Source: Demequina lignilytica (lineage in GTDB: Bacteria; Actinomycetota; Actinomycetes; Actinomycetales; Demequinaceae). Taken from it: DNA of 64,000 nucleotides. This document shows, one piece after another, positions 28,028-37,895 of this stretch. The notes beneath the pieces were generated by a model. That model had not been told where the DNA came from. It was given only the letters and a program-made list of their open reading frames with translations, and searched no databases. Made by a program: the position numbers and the translations under genes. The stretch lies in assembly GCF_030418305.1 (NCBI RefSeq), contig NZ_JAUHPX010000004.1, positions 1-64,000 on the forward strand. The letters run 5' to 3'. Position 1 is the first letter of the stretch. Each line of letters begins with the position of its first letter.

Positions 28028-29829
28028 AGCCGGGCCTCCTTCCTGGTGGTGCCGTATGGGGCCCGCGCGGGGCCCTCGTCGAGGATCGAGTCGAGGAGCG
28101 ACCGGGTGTAGGGGTGCTCCGGCGTGCGCAGGATCGTGCGCACCGGTCCGGACTCCACGAACAGCCCGTGCTGCATGACGGTGACGCGGTCGCAGAGGTC
28201 GGCGACCACGCCGAAGTTGTGGGTCACCAGCAGCATGGCCATGCCGCGCTCCGCCTGCAGGTCGCGCAGCAGGTCGAGGACCTCGGCCTGCACGGTGACG
28301 TCCAGCGCCGTGGTCGGCTCGTCGGCGATGATCAGGTCGGGATCGGTGGAGACGGCCCCGGCGATGAGGACGCGCTGGGCCATGCCGCCCGAGACCTCGA
28401 ACGGGTAGGCGTCGAACGTGCGCTGCGGGTCGGGGATGCCCACCCTCGCGAGCAGCGCGAGCGCCTTGGCCTTCGCCTCGGCCTTGGACATCCCGAGCCC
28501 GACACGCAGCGGCTCGACCAGCTGATGGCCGATCGTGAAGGACGGGTCGAGGTTCGACATCGGCTCCTGCGGGATGTAGCCGATCCGCGTGCCGCGGATG
28601 GGGGCGTAGGCCTTCTCCGAGCCGCCCGCGAGCGCGGTGCCGTCGAAGTCGATGGTGCCCGCGGTGACACGCCCGCCGCGAGGGAGGAGGCCGAGCACCG
28701 AGAACGCGGTCTGCGACTTGCCGGAGCCCGACTCGCCGATGAGGCCGTGGACCTCGCCGCGGCGGATCGCCATCGAGACCCCGTGCACCACCTCGATGCT
28801 CGACCCGTCGGGCTGGTCGTAGGCGACGCGGAGCCCCGCGATCTCCAGGAGCCGCTCGTCGGCGATCGCGGCGGTCGCGGCGTCGTCCGCGTGCGCGATG
28901 ACCTCCGGGGCCGGCGCGGGGTCGACGACGTCCGCCTGGGCCGCCTTGCGGCGGCGCCGGCGCCGCACGGGCGTCGAGCGCTCGAGCTCGTCGCGCATCG
29001 CGTTCGCGAGCAGCGTGAGCGCGATGGACGTCAGGGCGATCGCGAGGGACGGCCACAGCATCAGGTGCGGCGCGCGGTAGATGTTGACGAACGCGTCGTT
29101 GAGCATCTGGCCCCACGTGGGCACGTTGAGGTCGCCCAGGCCCAGGAACTCGAGGCCCGCCTGCACCGCGATGGTCATGCCCGCGACGATCGCGGACTGC
29201 ATGATGATGGGGGCGCGCACCACCGAGAGCACATGCCGCGCGATGATGCGCAGGGACCCGAGGCCCGAGACGCGGGCGGCGTCGATGTACAGCTCCTGCC
29301 GGACCGCGGTGACGGACGAGTGGACCAGCTTGTAGTAGGCCGGCGAGATCAGGAGGCCGAACACGACCATGGCGAGCCAGATCGAGGACCCCACGACCGC
29401 GCGCACCGCGAGCAGCACGACGATGCCGGGCAGCGCCATGACCACCGCGGTGCCCCACGACGCGACCGTGTCGAACCAGCCGCGGTAGTAGCCCGCGATC
29501 AGGCCGGCCACCACGCCGAGGATCAGGGCGGTCACGATCGCGACGAGCGCCGCGGCGATGGAGATCTGGGTGGCCGCGAGCAGGCGGGAGAGGACGTCAC
29601 GTCCCGCGGAGTCGTTGCCGAGGACGTGCTCCGCGCTGGGCGTCGCGAGCACGAGCGAGATGTCGGCCTCGTTGGGGTCGTACGGCGCGATGCGCGCGCC
29701 CAGCGCGGCGACGACGACCACCACGGAGAGGACGACGAGCGAGAACAGCGCGACGGGACGACGCACCAGGCGCGCCAGGAGATGCTGCCGCGCGGCGAAG
29801 GGCGCGGGGGACGATGCGACGGAGCTCAC
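28024..29829 (-). CDS. Fused ABC permease (DppC-like) and ATP-binding protein (DppD-like)
   Basis: A 601-residue fusion. Residues 1-290 are a DppC-type permease with about six helices and the EAA-like loop in [17 protein letters not shown]; an arginine-rich linker [10 protein letters not shown] follows. From about residue 325 comes an ABC ATPase with Walker [13 protein letters not shown], signature [13 protein letters not shown] and Walker B LIIADEP. Such permease-ATPase fusions exist among peptide importers. GTG start overlaps the stop of the upstream permease, and its own stop overlaps the next GTG. Confidence 0.92.
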
Positions 29830-30767
29830 GAGAGCCTCACCTTCGGGTTCAGCGCGGCCTGGCCGAGCTCGATGAGCAGGTTGACGATGACGACGATCAC
29901 GGCGGTCGCGACCACCACGCCCATCACCACGGGGATGTCGCCGCCGCCGGTCGCGGTGACGGTGAGCTGGCCGATGCCCGGCAGGGCGAACACCTGCTCG
30001 ACGATCACGGCGCCGCCGAGCAGTCCGACGAACTGGACGCCGAGGACCGCGAGCGCGGGTCCGCCCGCGTTCCTCAGCACGTGCTCGTAGACCACCCGCG
30101 TGAGCCCGAGCCCGCGCGCCCGCAGCGTGCGGACGTAGTCGCGGGACATCGCGTCGATCACCGAGCCGCGCACCTGCTGGGCCACCGCGGCGATCGCGCC
30201 CAGCGACAGCGCGATGACCGGCAGGGTGATCGAGTTCACCCACTCCGAGAACGACTCGCCGATCGGCGTGTAGCCGGTGGCTCGGAACCACCCGAGGTCG
30301 ATCGCGAACCAGATCACGAGGTACAGCGCGACGAGGAAGCCCGGGATGGCGAAGCCGATGACGCCGACGAGCTGCACCACCGAGTCGACCCAGCCGCCGC
30401 GGCGCGCGGCGAGCACGCCGAGGCCGACCGACACGACCGCGGCGATGACCGTGGTGCAGATGACGAGCGACAGCGTGACGGCGAGCCTGCTGCCGAGGCT
30501 GACCGCCACCGACTGGCTCGTGACCCACGACACCCCCAGGTCGCCCGAGAGCGCCGAGGTGAGCCACCCGGTGTACTGGCCGATCAGCGGCTGGTCGAGA
30601 CCGAGCTCGTGCGCGAGCTGCGCGACGGTCTCCTCGGTCGCGTTCTGGCCGAGGATGCGCCGGGCGATGTTCCCCCCGCCTGCGTAGAGCAGGGTGAAGG
30701 AGATCATCGACACAGCGAGGACCAGGACGGCCCCCGCGAGGAGCCGGCGGACGATGAAGGTGAGCAT
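29826..30767 (-). CDS. Oligopeptide ABC transporter permease (DppB-like)
   Basis: A 313-residue permease with six helices beginning MLTFIVRRLLAGAVLVLAVS and the long extracytoplasmic loop typical of DppB/OppB (GQNATEETVAQLAHELGLDQ). The EAA loop is YVRTLRARGLGLTRVVYEHVL. I start it at 30767, where the family homology begins; the upstream frame lies in the regulatory region. The weak ribosome site is GGGAAGA. First gene of the importer operon at the left end of the catabolic island. Confidence 0.92.
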   Translation of the reverse strand: MLTFIVRRLLAGAVLVLAVSMISFTLLYAGGGNIARRILGQNATEETVAQLAHELGLDQPLIGQYTGWLTSALSGDLGVSWVTSQSVAVSLGSRLAVTLSLVICTTVIAAVVSVGLGVLAARRGGWVDSVVQLVGVIGFAIPGFLVALYLVIWFAIDLGWFRATGYTPIGESFSEWVNSITLPVIALSLGAIAAVAQQVRGSVIDAMSRDYVRTLRARGLGLTRVVYEHVLRNAGGPALAVLGVQFVGLLGGAVIVEQVFALPGIGQLTVTATGGGDIPVVMGVVVATAVIVVIVNLLIELGQAALNPKVRLS

Positions 30768-31118
30768 GGTGTCTTCCCACGGGTCGATTCGAGGCGGACG
30801 CGGGATGCACGGTCCGGGACCGCGCCCCATCGCAACTGCGCAAAAACTGTTGTGCGACGTTGCCTATGGAACCAGCGAGATGTTTCGTGACTGTTAATCG
30901 GCTGTAAAGATCAAACACGCCCCCCCCTTGCGGCACCGACTGTCAGCAAGTGCCCTGGAAAGATGGCCTATCGGGGCGATGCAAAGGGATTCGGACGCAA
31001 ATCACCAGGTAGCCGGGCGGTCCCGACTCCCGAGCGCGGCGGGGGCGCGAAACGTAACAACTGCGCAACATAGCGCAATGTATAGTCCTGGTATCGGCAC
31101 ACCACCTCAGGAGCCCTC
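30768..31118. promoter_or_regulatory. Divergent control region between importer and first M81 gene
   Basis: This 351-bp gap is AT-richer than its surroundings. It holds a tandem operator-like motif at 31054-31078 (minus strand TTGCGC, 4 bases, TTGCGC, 3 bases, TGTTAC). TATAGT (31081-31086) is a good -10 box for the M81 gene directly after it, and AGGAG sits five bases before its ATG. A weaker relative, CAACTGCGCAA at 30833-30843, lies nearer the permease. I see no gene in it. Repression of both divergent units by a LacI protein from the island is the simplest model. Confidence 0.6.
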
Positions 31119-32606
31119 ATGCGCATCGCCATCGCCGGATTCGGCCACGAGTCCACCATGTTCACGACCTACGAGACGCCCTACGAGTACTTCCACCTCC
31201 ACCGCGGGGCGGAGCTGCTCGCCGAGTACGACCTCGAGGCGATCCTCGGCGACTGGAACGAGGGCATCGAGTGGCTGCCGACGCTGCGCGCGCAGGGCGC
31301 GGCGGGCGGCCCCGTGGAGCCCGAGGCCTACGACCGCATCGAGGCGGAGATCCTTGAGGGACTCGCGGCGGCCATGCCGCTCGACGGCGTCTACCTGGAC
31401 ATGCACGGGGCCGCCCACGTGGTCGGCCGCGACCACGCGGAGGAGCGCATGCTGCGCAAGATCCGGGACCTGGTGGGACCCGACTGCATCCTCTCGATGT
31501 CGATGGACCCTCACGGCAACCTGAGCGAGGAGCTCGCCGCGATGGTCGACCTCGCGACGTGCCACCGGTACTCGCCCCACACCGACAACCAGGTCTCGCG
31601 CGAGCGCTCGATCCGCAACCTGGTCGCCGTGCTGCGCGACGGCCGACGTCCGGTCCGGGCCTGGGTCCGCGTGCCGCTGCTGCTCCCGGGCGAGCGCACG
31701 TCGACGCAGGTCGAGCCCGGCGCGACGGTGTACGCGCTGGCGGAGGAGGCCTCCCACCGTCCCGGCATCATCGACGCCGGCATGTGGGTCGGCTTCGCGT
31801 GGGCCGACGAGGACCGCAACGGCGCCGCCGTGATGGTGACCGGCGACGACGAGGCCGCGGTGACCGCCACCGCTGCCGAGCTCGCGCAGGCGTACTGGGA
31901 CGCGCGCGAGCGCTTCGAGATCGTCACCGAGAACGGCAGCTGGGACGAGGCGCTGGACAAGGCGCTCGCCGCGGACACCCCGCGACCGCTGTGGATCGCG
32001 GACGCCGGCGACAACATCACGGCCGGCGCCTCGGGCGACCTCACGTTCGCCCTGACGCGCACCCTCGAGCGGGAGGACTTCCTCGCCAGCGGCCTGTCGA
32101 TCGTGTTCGAGGGCATCTGCGACCCCGACTCCGTCGCGGCGGCCGTCGAGGTCGGCGTGGGCGGCGTGCTCGACCGCGCGATCGGCGCCACGGTCGACCA
32201 CCGCTTCTCCCCCGCGGTCGCCGGGCCCTGGACGGTGCTCGAGCTGGTCGAGGGCCTCATGGGCGAGGGCGTCGTCGGCGCCGTGGTCGACAACGGCCAG
32301 GTGCACGTCTCCCTCCACGTGAGCCGCGTGAAGTTCACCAGCCTCGACGACCCGTCCGCGTGGCGCCGTCCGTACCGCGTGTGGCACGACGTCACCGGCT
32401 ACGACGTGGTCGTGGTGAAGAACGGCTACATGTTCCCCGGCCAGAAGGCGCTCGCCGCCTCGACCTTCATGGCCCTGACCCCGGGCGGCACCGAGCTCGA
32501 CTTCTCGCGGCTCGACTTCCAGAAGGTCTGGCGACCGATCTTCCCGCTCGACCATGACTTCGTCCCCGACCTGGCGCCGCGCATCCTGCCCGGCATCACC
32601 GCCTGA
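31119..32606 (+). CDS. M81 family (MlrC-like) metallopeptidase, copy 1
   Basis: A 495-residue protein of the M81/MlrC family, whose founder hydrolyses linearised microcystin and the tetrapeptide product. Family motifs are visible: GFGHEST at residue 7, LDMHGAAH near 92, MDPHGN near 129 and PHTDNQ near 152, supplying candidate zinc ligands; SDLTFAL-like GDLTFALTRTLERED and a C-terminal VVKNGYMFPGQ follow. AGGAG precedes ATG. It heads a plus-strand run with the creatinase-like gene and a second M81 gene, suggesting stepwise hydrolysis of one compound. The substrate is unknown and need not be microcystin. Confidence 0.87.
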   Translation: MRIAIAGFGHESTMFTTYETPYEYFHLHRGAELLAEYDLEAILGDWNEGIEWLPTLRAQGAAGGPVEPEAYDRIEAEILEGLAAAMPLDGVYLDMHGAAHVVGRDHAEERMLRKIRDLVGPDCILSMSMDPHGNLSEELAAMVDLATCHRYSPHTDNQVSRERSIRNLVAVLRDGRRPVRAWVRVPLLLPGERTSTQVEPGATVYALAEEASHRPGIIDAGMWVGFAWADEDRNGAAVMVTGDDEAAVTATAAELAQAYWDARERFEIVTENGSWDEALDKALAADTPRPLWIADAGDNITAGASGDLTFALTRTLEREDFLASGLSIVFEGICDPDSVAAAVEVGVGGVLDRAIGATVDHRFSPAVAGPWTVLELVEGLMGEGVVGAVVDNGQVHVSLHVSRVKFTSLDDPSAWRRPYRVWHDVTGYDVVVVKNGYMFPGQKALAASTFMALTPGGTELDFSRLDFQKVWRPIFPLDHDFVPDLAPRILPGITA

Positions 32607-32662
32607 GATCAGTTCAGCGCGAAGCCGCCCCGGCGGCGCCGCGCCAGCAGAAAGGAACACCC

Positions 32663-34054
32663 ATGAGCAACCCCTGGGGGGTCACCCTCACCACCATCGA
32701 CCTGCCGGAGTTCGAGCTCCCCCGCGAGATGCCCGAGATCCCGGCCGAGACCTACGCCGCCCGTGTCGAGGCGCTCTACGCCGAGATGGACCGTCGCGGC
32801 CTCGACGCCGTCGCGGTCTACGGCGACCGCGAGCACTTCGCGAACACGGCCTTCCTCACGGGCTTCGACCCGCGGTACGAGGAGTCGCTGCTGATCTTCG
32901 TTCCCGGCCGCACCCCGACCTTCCTCGTGGGCAACGAGTCCGTCGGGTACGCGAGCAAGACCCCGTACCCGGTCGAGATCATCCGCCAGTCGAAGTTCAG
33001 CCTGGTCGGGCAGCCCGACCCCGACGACGTCGAGCTGGTCGACCAGCTCGCGGCCGCCGGCCTGGGCGCGGAGTCGGTGCGCAAGGTCGGCCTCGTGGGC
33101 TGGAAGTACTGGACCGGCGCCAGCACCTCCGGCTGGATCGACGTCCCCCACTTCATCGTCTCCGAGCTCGCCACCCTCGCGGGCGAGCTGGTCAACGCGA
33201 CCGACATCTTCACCGACCCCGACTCCGGTCTGCGCCTGCACAACGACGTGGACCAGCTCGCGTACTTCGAGTTCGCCGCCTCGCACGGCTCGCAGGCGAT
33301 GCGCCGCCTCATCTCGGGCATCCGGCCGGGCATGACGGAGCTCGAGGCCTCCAGCCTCATGAACCCGATCATGCTGCCGTTCAACTACCACCCGACCATG
33401 CTGAGCGGCGACCTCCACACCTCGTGGGGTGTCGCGAGCCCGACCAGCCGGGTGATGTCCGTGGGCGAGCGCGTGTGCGCGGGCCTCGGCTACTGGGGCT
33501 CGAACACCGCGCGCGCCGGATACCTCGCCGAGGACGCCTCGCAGATCCCCGCGGACCAGCAGGCCTACGTCGAGAAGATCGTGGCCCCGTACTACGCCAC
33601 GGCCGCCGCCTGGTACGAGACCATCCGGATCGGCCTGACCGCCGGCGAGCTGTACGACGTCACCGCGAGCCGCATCGGCGACCCGTACTACGGGGTGTTC
33701 CTCAACCCCGGCCACAGCATCCACCTCGACGAGTGGCCCGTGTCCGCCGTCAAGGAGGGCTCGACCACGGTCTTCACGTCGGGCAACGCGCTGCAGCTCG
33801 ACATCATCCCCGGCACCGTCTCGGGCATGCAGAACTCGCAGATCGAGGACGGCATCATCCTCGCCGACGACGCGCTGCAGGCGTCCCTGACCGCCAAGTA
33901 CCCCGCGATGATGGCGCGCGTGCAGCAGCGCCGCGACATGCTCGCGAACGTGTTCGGCATCACCCTGCACGAGTCGGTGCTGCCGCTGTCGAACACCGCC
34001 GGATACCTGCCGCCGTTCTGGCTCTCTCCGACGACGGCGATGGTGCGCGGCTGA
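32663..34054 (+). CDS. M24 family creatinase/aminopeptidase P-like hydrolase
   Basis: A 463-residue pita-bread protein. A creatinase N-terminal domain (about 35-190) precedes the M24 catalytic-like domain (about 205-440). The region that normally supplies two metal-binding Asp residues reads GERVCAGLGYWGSNTARAG, without them, while a His is kept in NPGHSIHLDEWP. Loss of metal ligands recalls creatinase, which works without metal. AAAGGA lies upstream. It is 56 bp after the first M81 gene and 71 bp before the second. Amidino- or amide-bond hydrolysis is plausible, but I cannot assign a substrate. Confidence 0.8.
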   Translation: MSNPWGVTLTTIDLPEFELPREMPEIPAETYAARVEALYAEMDRRGLDAVAVYGDREHFANTAFLTGFDPRYEESLLIFVPGRTPTFLVGNESVGYASKTPYPVEIIRQSKFSLVGQPDPDDVELVDQLAAAGLGAESVRKVGLVGWKYWTGASTSGWIDVPHFIVSELATLAGELVNATDIFTDPDSGLRLHNDVDQLAYFEFAASHGSQAMRRLISGIRPGMTELEASSLMNPIMLPFNYHPTMLSGDLHTSWGVASPTSRVMSVGERVCAGLGYWGSNTARAGYLAEDASQIPADQQAYVEKIVAPYYATAAAWYETIRIGLTAGELYDVTASRIGDPYYGVFLNPGHSIHLDEWPVSAVKEGSTTVFTSGNALQLDIIPGTVSGMQNSQIEDGIILADDALQASLTAKYPAMMARVQQRRDMLANVFGITLHESVLPLSNTAGYLPPFWLSPTTAMVRG

Positions 34055-34125
34055 CCTCAGACCGACCCGCCCCTGCTGCCGCTCCCCCGCATCGTCCACC
34101 CGCTCCCGATCCCCAGGAGGCCACC

Positions 34126-35622
34126 ATGCACATCGCCATCGCCGGATTCGGCACCGAGTCGAGCACATTCTCACGCCACGTGATGCGCGCCCAGGACTTC
34201 ACGATCCACCGCGGCGCGGATCTCGAGGGGCTCTACGACCTCGAGGAGGCTGCCGGCGGGACCGAGGTCCGCTGGACCACCGTCATGCGCGCCTACGGCG
34301 GCGCCGGCGGACCGGTGGATCCTGACGCCTACGCGGCGTTCCGCGGCGAGATCGTCGACGGTCTCGCCGCGGCGCACGATGCCCGCCCGCTCGACGGCAT
34401 CTACCTCGACCTTCACGGTGCCGCGCATGTGCCGGGCATCGAGGGGGCCGAGGAGGACCTGCTGCGCGGGATCCGCGACGCCGTCGGCGACGGCCCCGTG
34501 ATCTCCGTCTCGATGGACACCCACGGCAACTTCAGCCGCGAGCTGGCCGCGCTGGTCGACCTCGGGATCTGCTTCCGTCACGCGCCCCACATCGACGCCT
34601 TCGCGGTGCGCAACCGCGCCGTCCGCAAGCTCGTCGAGGTGCTGCAGGACGGGCGCCGGCCCCTCAAGGCGTACGTGCGCATCCCGCTGCTGCTGCCGGG
34701 CGAGCGCACCTCGACCGTGGTCGAGCCCGGGGCGACCGTGTTCGGCGCGATCGAGCCGTCCGCGGACCGCCACGGTGCCGTCGACGCCAGCCTGTGGGTG
34801 GGGTTCGCCTGGGCGGACGAGGCGCGGGTCGGGGCGGCCGTCATGGTCACGGGGCATGACGAGGCCGCGATCACGGCCTGCGCGCGGGAGCTCGCGAGCT
34901 CCTACTGGGACGCGCGGGAACGGTTCGTGCTGAGCGCCGATCTCCACGGCCCGTGGGACGCGGCGCTCGACCACCTCCTCACCTCACCGCCCGCGCCGAT
35001 GTTCATCAGCGACTCCGGCGACAACGTCACCGCGGGCTCCGCGGGCGACATCACCTACGCTCTCGAGCGGACGCTCGCGCGTGAGGACGTCCTCGCGAGC
35101 GGCGCGCGCATCCTGTTCGCCGGGCTCACCGATCCGGCCGCGGTGGCCGCGGCGGTCGCCGCGGGCCCGGGCGCGTGGCTGCGCGTCGCCGTCGGCGCCG
35201 GGATCGACGACCGCTACGGCGCCCCGGTGGAGCGCGACTGGCTGGTGGTGCGCACCGTCGACGGCGTGCTCGGCGAGGGGGCCGCGGGCGCGGTGCTGCG
35301 CACGGGCGCGATCGACGTGATGGTCCAGTCCGGGCGGTCCTACTTCGTGGATCCTGCGGTGATCGGCGGCATGACCGGCCGCCGGCTCAAGGACCATGCC
35401 TACATCCCGGTCGACGGGTACGACGCCGTGGTGGTGAAGAACGGCTACCTGTTCCCCGATCAGGCCGCGAAGGCGGCGAGCTGGTTCATGGCGATCACGC
35501 CGGGCGGCACCGACCTGGACATGGACCGGCTCGCGTTCTCCCGGGTGTCGCGGCCGATGCATCCGCTCGACCGCGACGTGCGCGCGGACCTCACGCCCGA
35601 GATCCTGCCGACGCGCAGCTGA
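34126..35622 (+). CDS. M81 family (MlrC-like) metallopeptidase, copy 2
   Basis: A 498-residue paralog of the gene at 31119 with the same motif order: GFGTESSTF (Thr where copy 1 has His), LDLHGAAH, MDTHGN, HAPHIDAF and VVKNGYLFPDQ. The two proteins are clearly homologous along their whole length but not near-identical, so the duplication is old. AGGAGG lies five bases before ATG. Two diverged M81 enzymes around one M24 protein suggest either two substrates or successive cuts. The stop is followed by a hairpin shared with the convergent LacI gene. Confidence 0.86.
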   Translation: MHIAIAGFGTESSTFSRHVMRAQDFTIHRGADLEGLYDLEEAAGGTEVRWTTVMRAYGGAGGPVDPDAYAAFRGEIVDGLAAAHDARPLDGIYLDLHGAAHVPGIEGAEEDLLRGIRDAVGDGPVISVSMDTHGNFSRELAALVDLGICFRHAPHIDAFAVRNRAVRKLVEVLQDGRRPLKAYVRIPLLLPGERTSTVVEPGATVFGAIEPSADRHGAVDASLWVGFAWADEARVGAAVMVTGHDEAAITACARELASSYWDARERFVLSADLHGPWDAALDHLLTSPPAPMFISDSGDNVTAGSAGDITYALERTLAREDVLASGARILFAGLTDPAAVAAAVAAGPGAWLRVAVGAGIDDRYGAPVERDWLVVRTVDGVLGEGAAGAVLRTGAIDVMVQSGRSYFVDPAVIGGMTGRRLKDHAYIPVDGYDAVVVKNGYLFPDQAAKAASWFMAITPGGTDLDMDRLAFSRVSRPMHPLDRDVRADLTPEILPTRS

Positions 35623-35634
35623 AGCCCGGTCCGG

Positions 35635-35663
35635 CTGACGGGGCGCGCGGCGGGCCCCGTCAG
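35635..35663. terminator. Terminator hairpin overlapping the first LacI stop
   Basis: Perfect 10-bp arms CTGACGGGGC (35635-35644) and GCCCCGTCAG (35654-35663) flank a 9-base loop between convergent genes. The right arm includes the TGA stop of the LacI gene. Confidence 0.65.
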
Positions 35664-36685
35664 CGGGACGGCGCGGCCGCGGAGCGGCCGATGACCAGGC
35701 GCACGGGCACCGTGATGGACGACGCCTCGCGCCCGGGGCTCTCCCACCGGTCGAAGAGCAGCTCGAGCGCGCGCCGCGCGATCAGCTCCGACGCGGTCCG
35801 CAGCGTCGTGAGGCGGGGGGAGACGTGGCTGGCGCCGGGCACATCATCGAACCCCACGATCGACAGATCCCCAGGAATCCCGATCCCCAGGTTCCGCGCC
35901 CCCGCCATCATCCCCAACGCGATCGCATCCGACGCCGCGAACACCGCCGTCGGACGCTGCGGAGCCGCCAACAGATGCGACAACGCACCGATCCCGAACT
36001 CCTCCGAGAAATCCCCCGCCAACGAGAACTGCGCCTCAGGATCCAGACCCGCCCGCACACACGCATCCACGAACCCACGCCGACGCTCCCGCACCGACGC
36101 CAACGACTCCGGACCCGTCACCAACGCGATCCGCTCATGACCCAACGCCGCCAGATGAGCCGTCGCCTGATACGCCCCCGCATAGTCATCCACGACCACC
36201 GTGTCCACCGGCGGCGCATCCACCAGAGCCTCATCGATCACCACCACCGGCATCCCCGACCCGATCAACCGCGCCAACGCAGCATTCGACGTCGTCGACC
36301 CCGCATACACGATCCCCGCCAGCTCCTTCGCCGCGAACAGCTCCACATAATCCGACTGACGGCCCGGCCCTCCGGCCGCGGAGGCGAGCACCACGGACAC
36401 GCCGTCGGCGTCCGCGAGGCGCACGATCTCGTCGGCGATCCGCCCGAAGTACTGGTCGCCGAGGCTCGGCACGATCACGCCGATCGGGCCGGGACCCGTG
36501 GAGCGGGGCGCGGTCGCGACGCGCTCGAAACCCGTGCTCGCGATCGCGTCGCGCACCCGGGCCTCCGTGCCGTCGCTCAGCCGGAGGCGGCCGTTGAGGT
36601 ACCGCGACAGCGTGGACGTCGCCACGCCGGCCACGGCGGCCACCTCGTGGAGCCTCACGGCCCGGTCCTCCGGCGAGCGCTGCAT
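35660..36685 (-). CDS. LacI family transcriptional regulator 1
   Basis: A 341-residue LacI/GalR regulator. The N-terminal helix-turn-helix is VRLHEVAAVAGVATSTLSRYLN (residues 10-31, given in family form), with a hinge helix following, then a periplasmic-binding-protein-like effector domain. Residues from about 110 to 293 are encoded by a 556-bp DNA segment identical to that in the second LacI gene at 40.8 kb; outside it the two differ. Inside the segment wobble positions are mostly G or T (TTG, GAT, GCG, GTG), unlike the C-rich flanks. It probably controls part of the catabolic island; its effector is unknown. Confidence 0.92.
   Translation of the reverse strand: MQRSPEDRAVRLHEVAAVAGVATSTLSRYLNGRLRLSDGTEARVRDAIASTGFERVATAPRSTGPGPIGVIVPSLGDQYFGRIADEIVRLADADGVSVVLASAAGGPGRQSDYVELFAAKELAGIVYAGSTTSNAALARLIGSGMPVVVIDEALVDAPPVDTVVVDDYAGAYQATAHLAALGHERIALVTGPESLASVRERRRGFVDACVRAGLDPEAQFSLAGDFSEEFGIGALSHLLAAPQRPTAVFAASDAIALGMMAGARNLGIGIPGDLSIVGFDDVPGASHVSPRLTTLRTASELIARRALELLFDRWESPGREASSITVPVRLVIGRSAAAPSR
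35808..36363. repeat. 556-bp identical segment, copy 1
   Basis: Base-for-base identical to 40980-41535 by reading both. It lies within the effector domain of LacI 1, is in the same orientation as copy 2, and ends abruptly at diverged sequence on both sides. No terminal inverted repeats, no target duplication and no ORF of its own were seen, so it is not an insertion element. Its codon use differs from both flanks. Confidence 0.95.
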
Positions 36686-36711
36686 GGTCCCCCCCTCGTC
36701 CGCGCGCCGCG

Positions 36712-37812
36712 TCAGCGGTACGCGCGGAAGTAGCGCGGCTCGATGGTGGCGGCGCCCGTGAGCTCGCGCTCGGCGCGGCGGGCCCAGTGCGGGTCGCGCA
36801 GCATCTCGCGACCGAGCAGGACCACGTCGGCCTCACCCTCGGCGACGATGCGCTCGGCCAGGGCGGGCTCCGCGATCATGCCGACGGCGGCGGTGGCGAT
36901 CTCCGCGCCGGAGCGCACCGTCGCGGAGCCGGGCACCTGGTAGCCGGGCGACGGGTCGTACTCGACGCCCGCGATCAGCCCGCCGGACGAGCAGTCGATC
37001 ATGTCGACGCCGCGGTCCTTGAGCCGGCGTGCGAGATCGGCGCTGTCCGCGGCGGTCAGGCCGCCGGGGGCGACGTCGTCGACCGACAGGCGCACGATCA
37101 GGGGCATCGAGTCGGGCAGCTGCGCGCGCACGGCGTCCACGACCTTGAGAAGGAGCAGCTCCTTGTCCTGCCCCCACTCGTCCACGCGCGGGTTGGTCAC
37201 GGGCGAGAGGAACTCGTGGACCAGGTAGCCGTGCGCGGCGTGGAGCTCGACGGCGTCGAAGCCCGCGACCACCGCGAGGCGAGCGGCGTTGCCGAAGTCC
37301 GCCACCACCTGCTCGAGGTCCACGGTGGTCCCCTCCCGCGGGATCTTGTAGGAGCCGAACGCCTCGCCCGAGGCGCCGATGGTCTCCCAGCCGCCGTGCG
37401 CATCGTCCGCGATCGACCCGCGCTCGTCGCGCGGGTCGATCGCGAGCGCCCGGTACAGGCTGCCCTTGCGGCCGGTGTGCCCGAGCTGGACCGCGATCGC
37501 CGCGCCCGCGCGGTGGACCGTATCGGTGACCACCCGCCACGCCTGCGCGTGCTCCTCGGTCCACAGCCCGGCGTCCTTGGCCGAGACCCGGCCCTCGGGG
37601 CTGACCCCGGTGGCCTCCGTGATGATCAGGCCCGCGCCGCCCAGGGCGAACTGCCCGTAGTGGGCCGCGTGCCACGCGTTGACGCAGCCCGACTCGTCGT
37701 CGACGGCGAACATGCACATCGGCGACACCCCTACCCTGTTGCGCAGCTCGAGATCGCGCAGGCGGAGCGGCGCGAAGAGCGCCGAGGTGCGGGTGACAGC
37801 GGTGGTGGTCAT
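36712..37812 (-). CDS. Old yellow enzyme family NADH:flavin oxidoreductase (YqjM/XenA-like)
   Basis: A 366-residue FMN-dependent ene-reductase. The YqjM-class N-terminus SPMCMFAVDDESG has the Cys that tunes FMN and Phe in place of the usual Tyr. HAAHGYLVHEFLSPVTNPR holds the paired His substrate ligands' region and the FMN-binding motif, and the C-terminal REMLRDPHWARRAEREL is the class-typical arginine-finger segment. It would reduce an activated C=C bond or nitro group with NAD(P)H. AGGAAG precedes the ATG. Placed between LacI 1 and the deacetylase-like gene on the same strand. Confidence 0.9.
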   Translation of the reverse strand: MTTTAVTRTSALFAPLRLRDLELRNRVGVSPMCMFAVDDESGCVNAWHAAHYGQFALGGAGLIITEATGVSPEGRVSAKDAGLWTEEHAQAWRVVTDTVHRAGAAIAVQLGHTGRKGSLYRALAIDPRDERGSIADDAHGGWETIGASGEAFGSYKIPREGTTVDLEQVVADFGNAARLAVVAGFDAVELHAAHGYLVHEFLSPVTNPRVDEWGQDKELLLLKVVDAVRAQLPDSMPLIVRLSVDDVAPGGLTAADSADLARRLKDRGVDMIDCSSGGLIAGVEYDPSPGYQVPGSATVRSGAEIATAAVGMIAEPALAERIVAEGEADVVLLGREMLRDPHWARRAERELTGAATIEPRYFRAYR

Positions 37813-37895
37813 GCGGGTGCTTCCTGTTCGTGTGGTGGTCTCGGTGCGGGCCCGCGACGCCAGCGCGGCGCTGGTCCAGGGCCCGGAGGGCAGCA

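Noticed and set aside
31119..35622. A microcystin-degradation locus
   Set aside because: Only MlrC-like (M81) relatives are present. MlrA, MlrB and MlrD were not seen, so microcystin as substrate is not supported.
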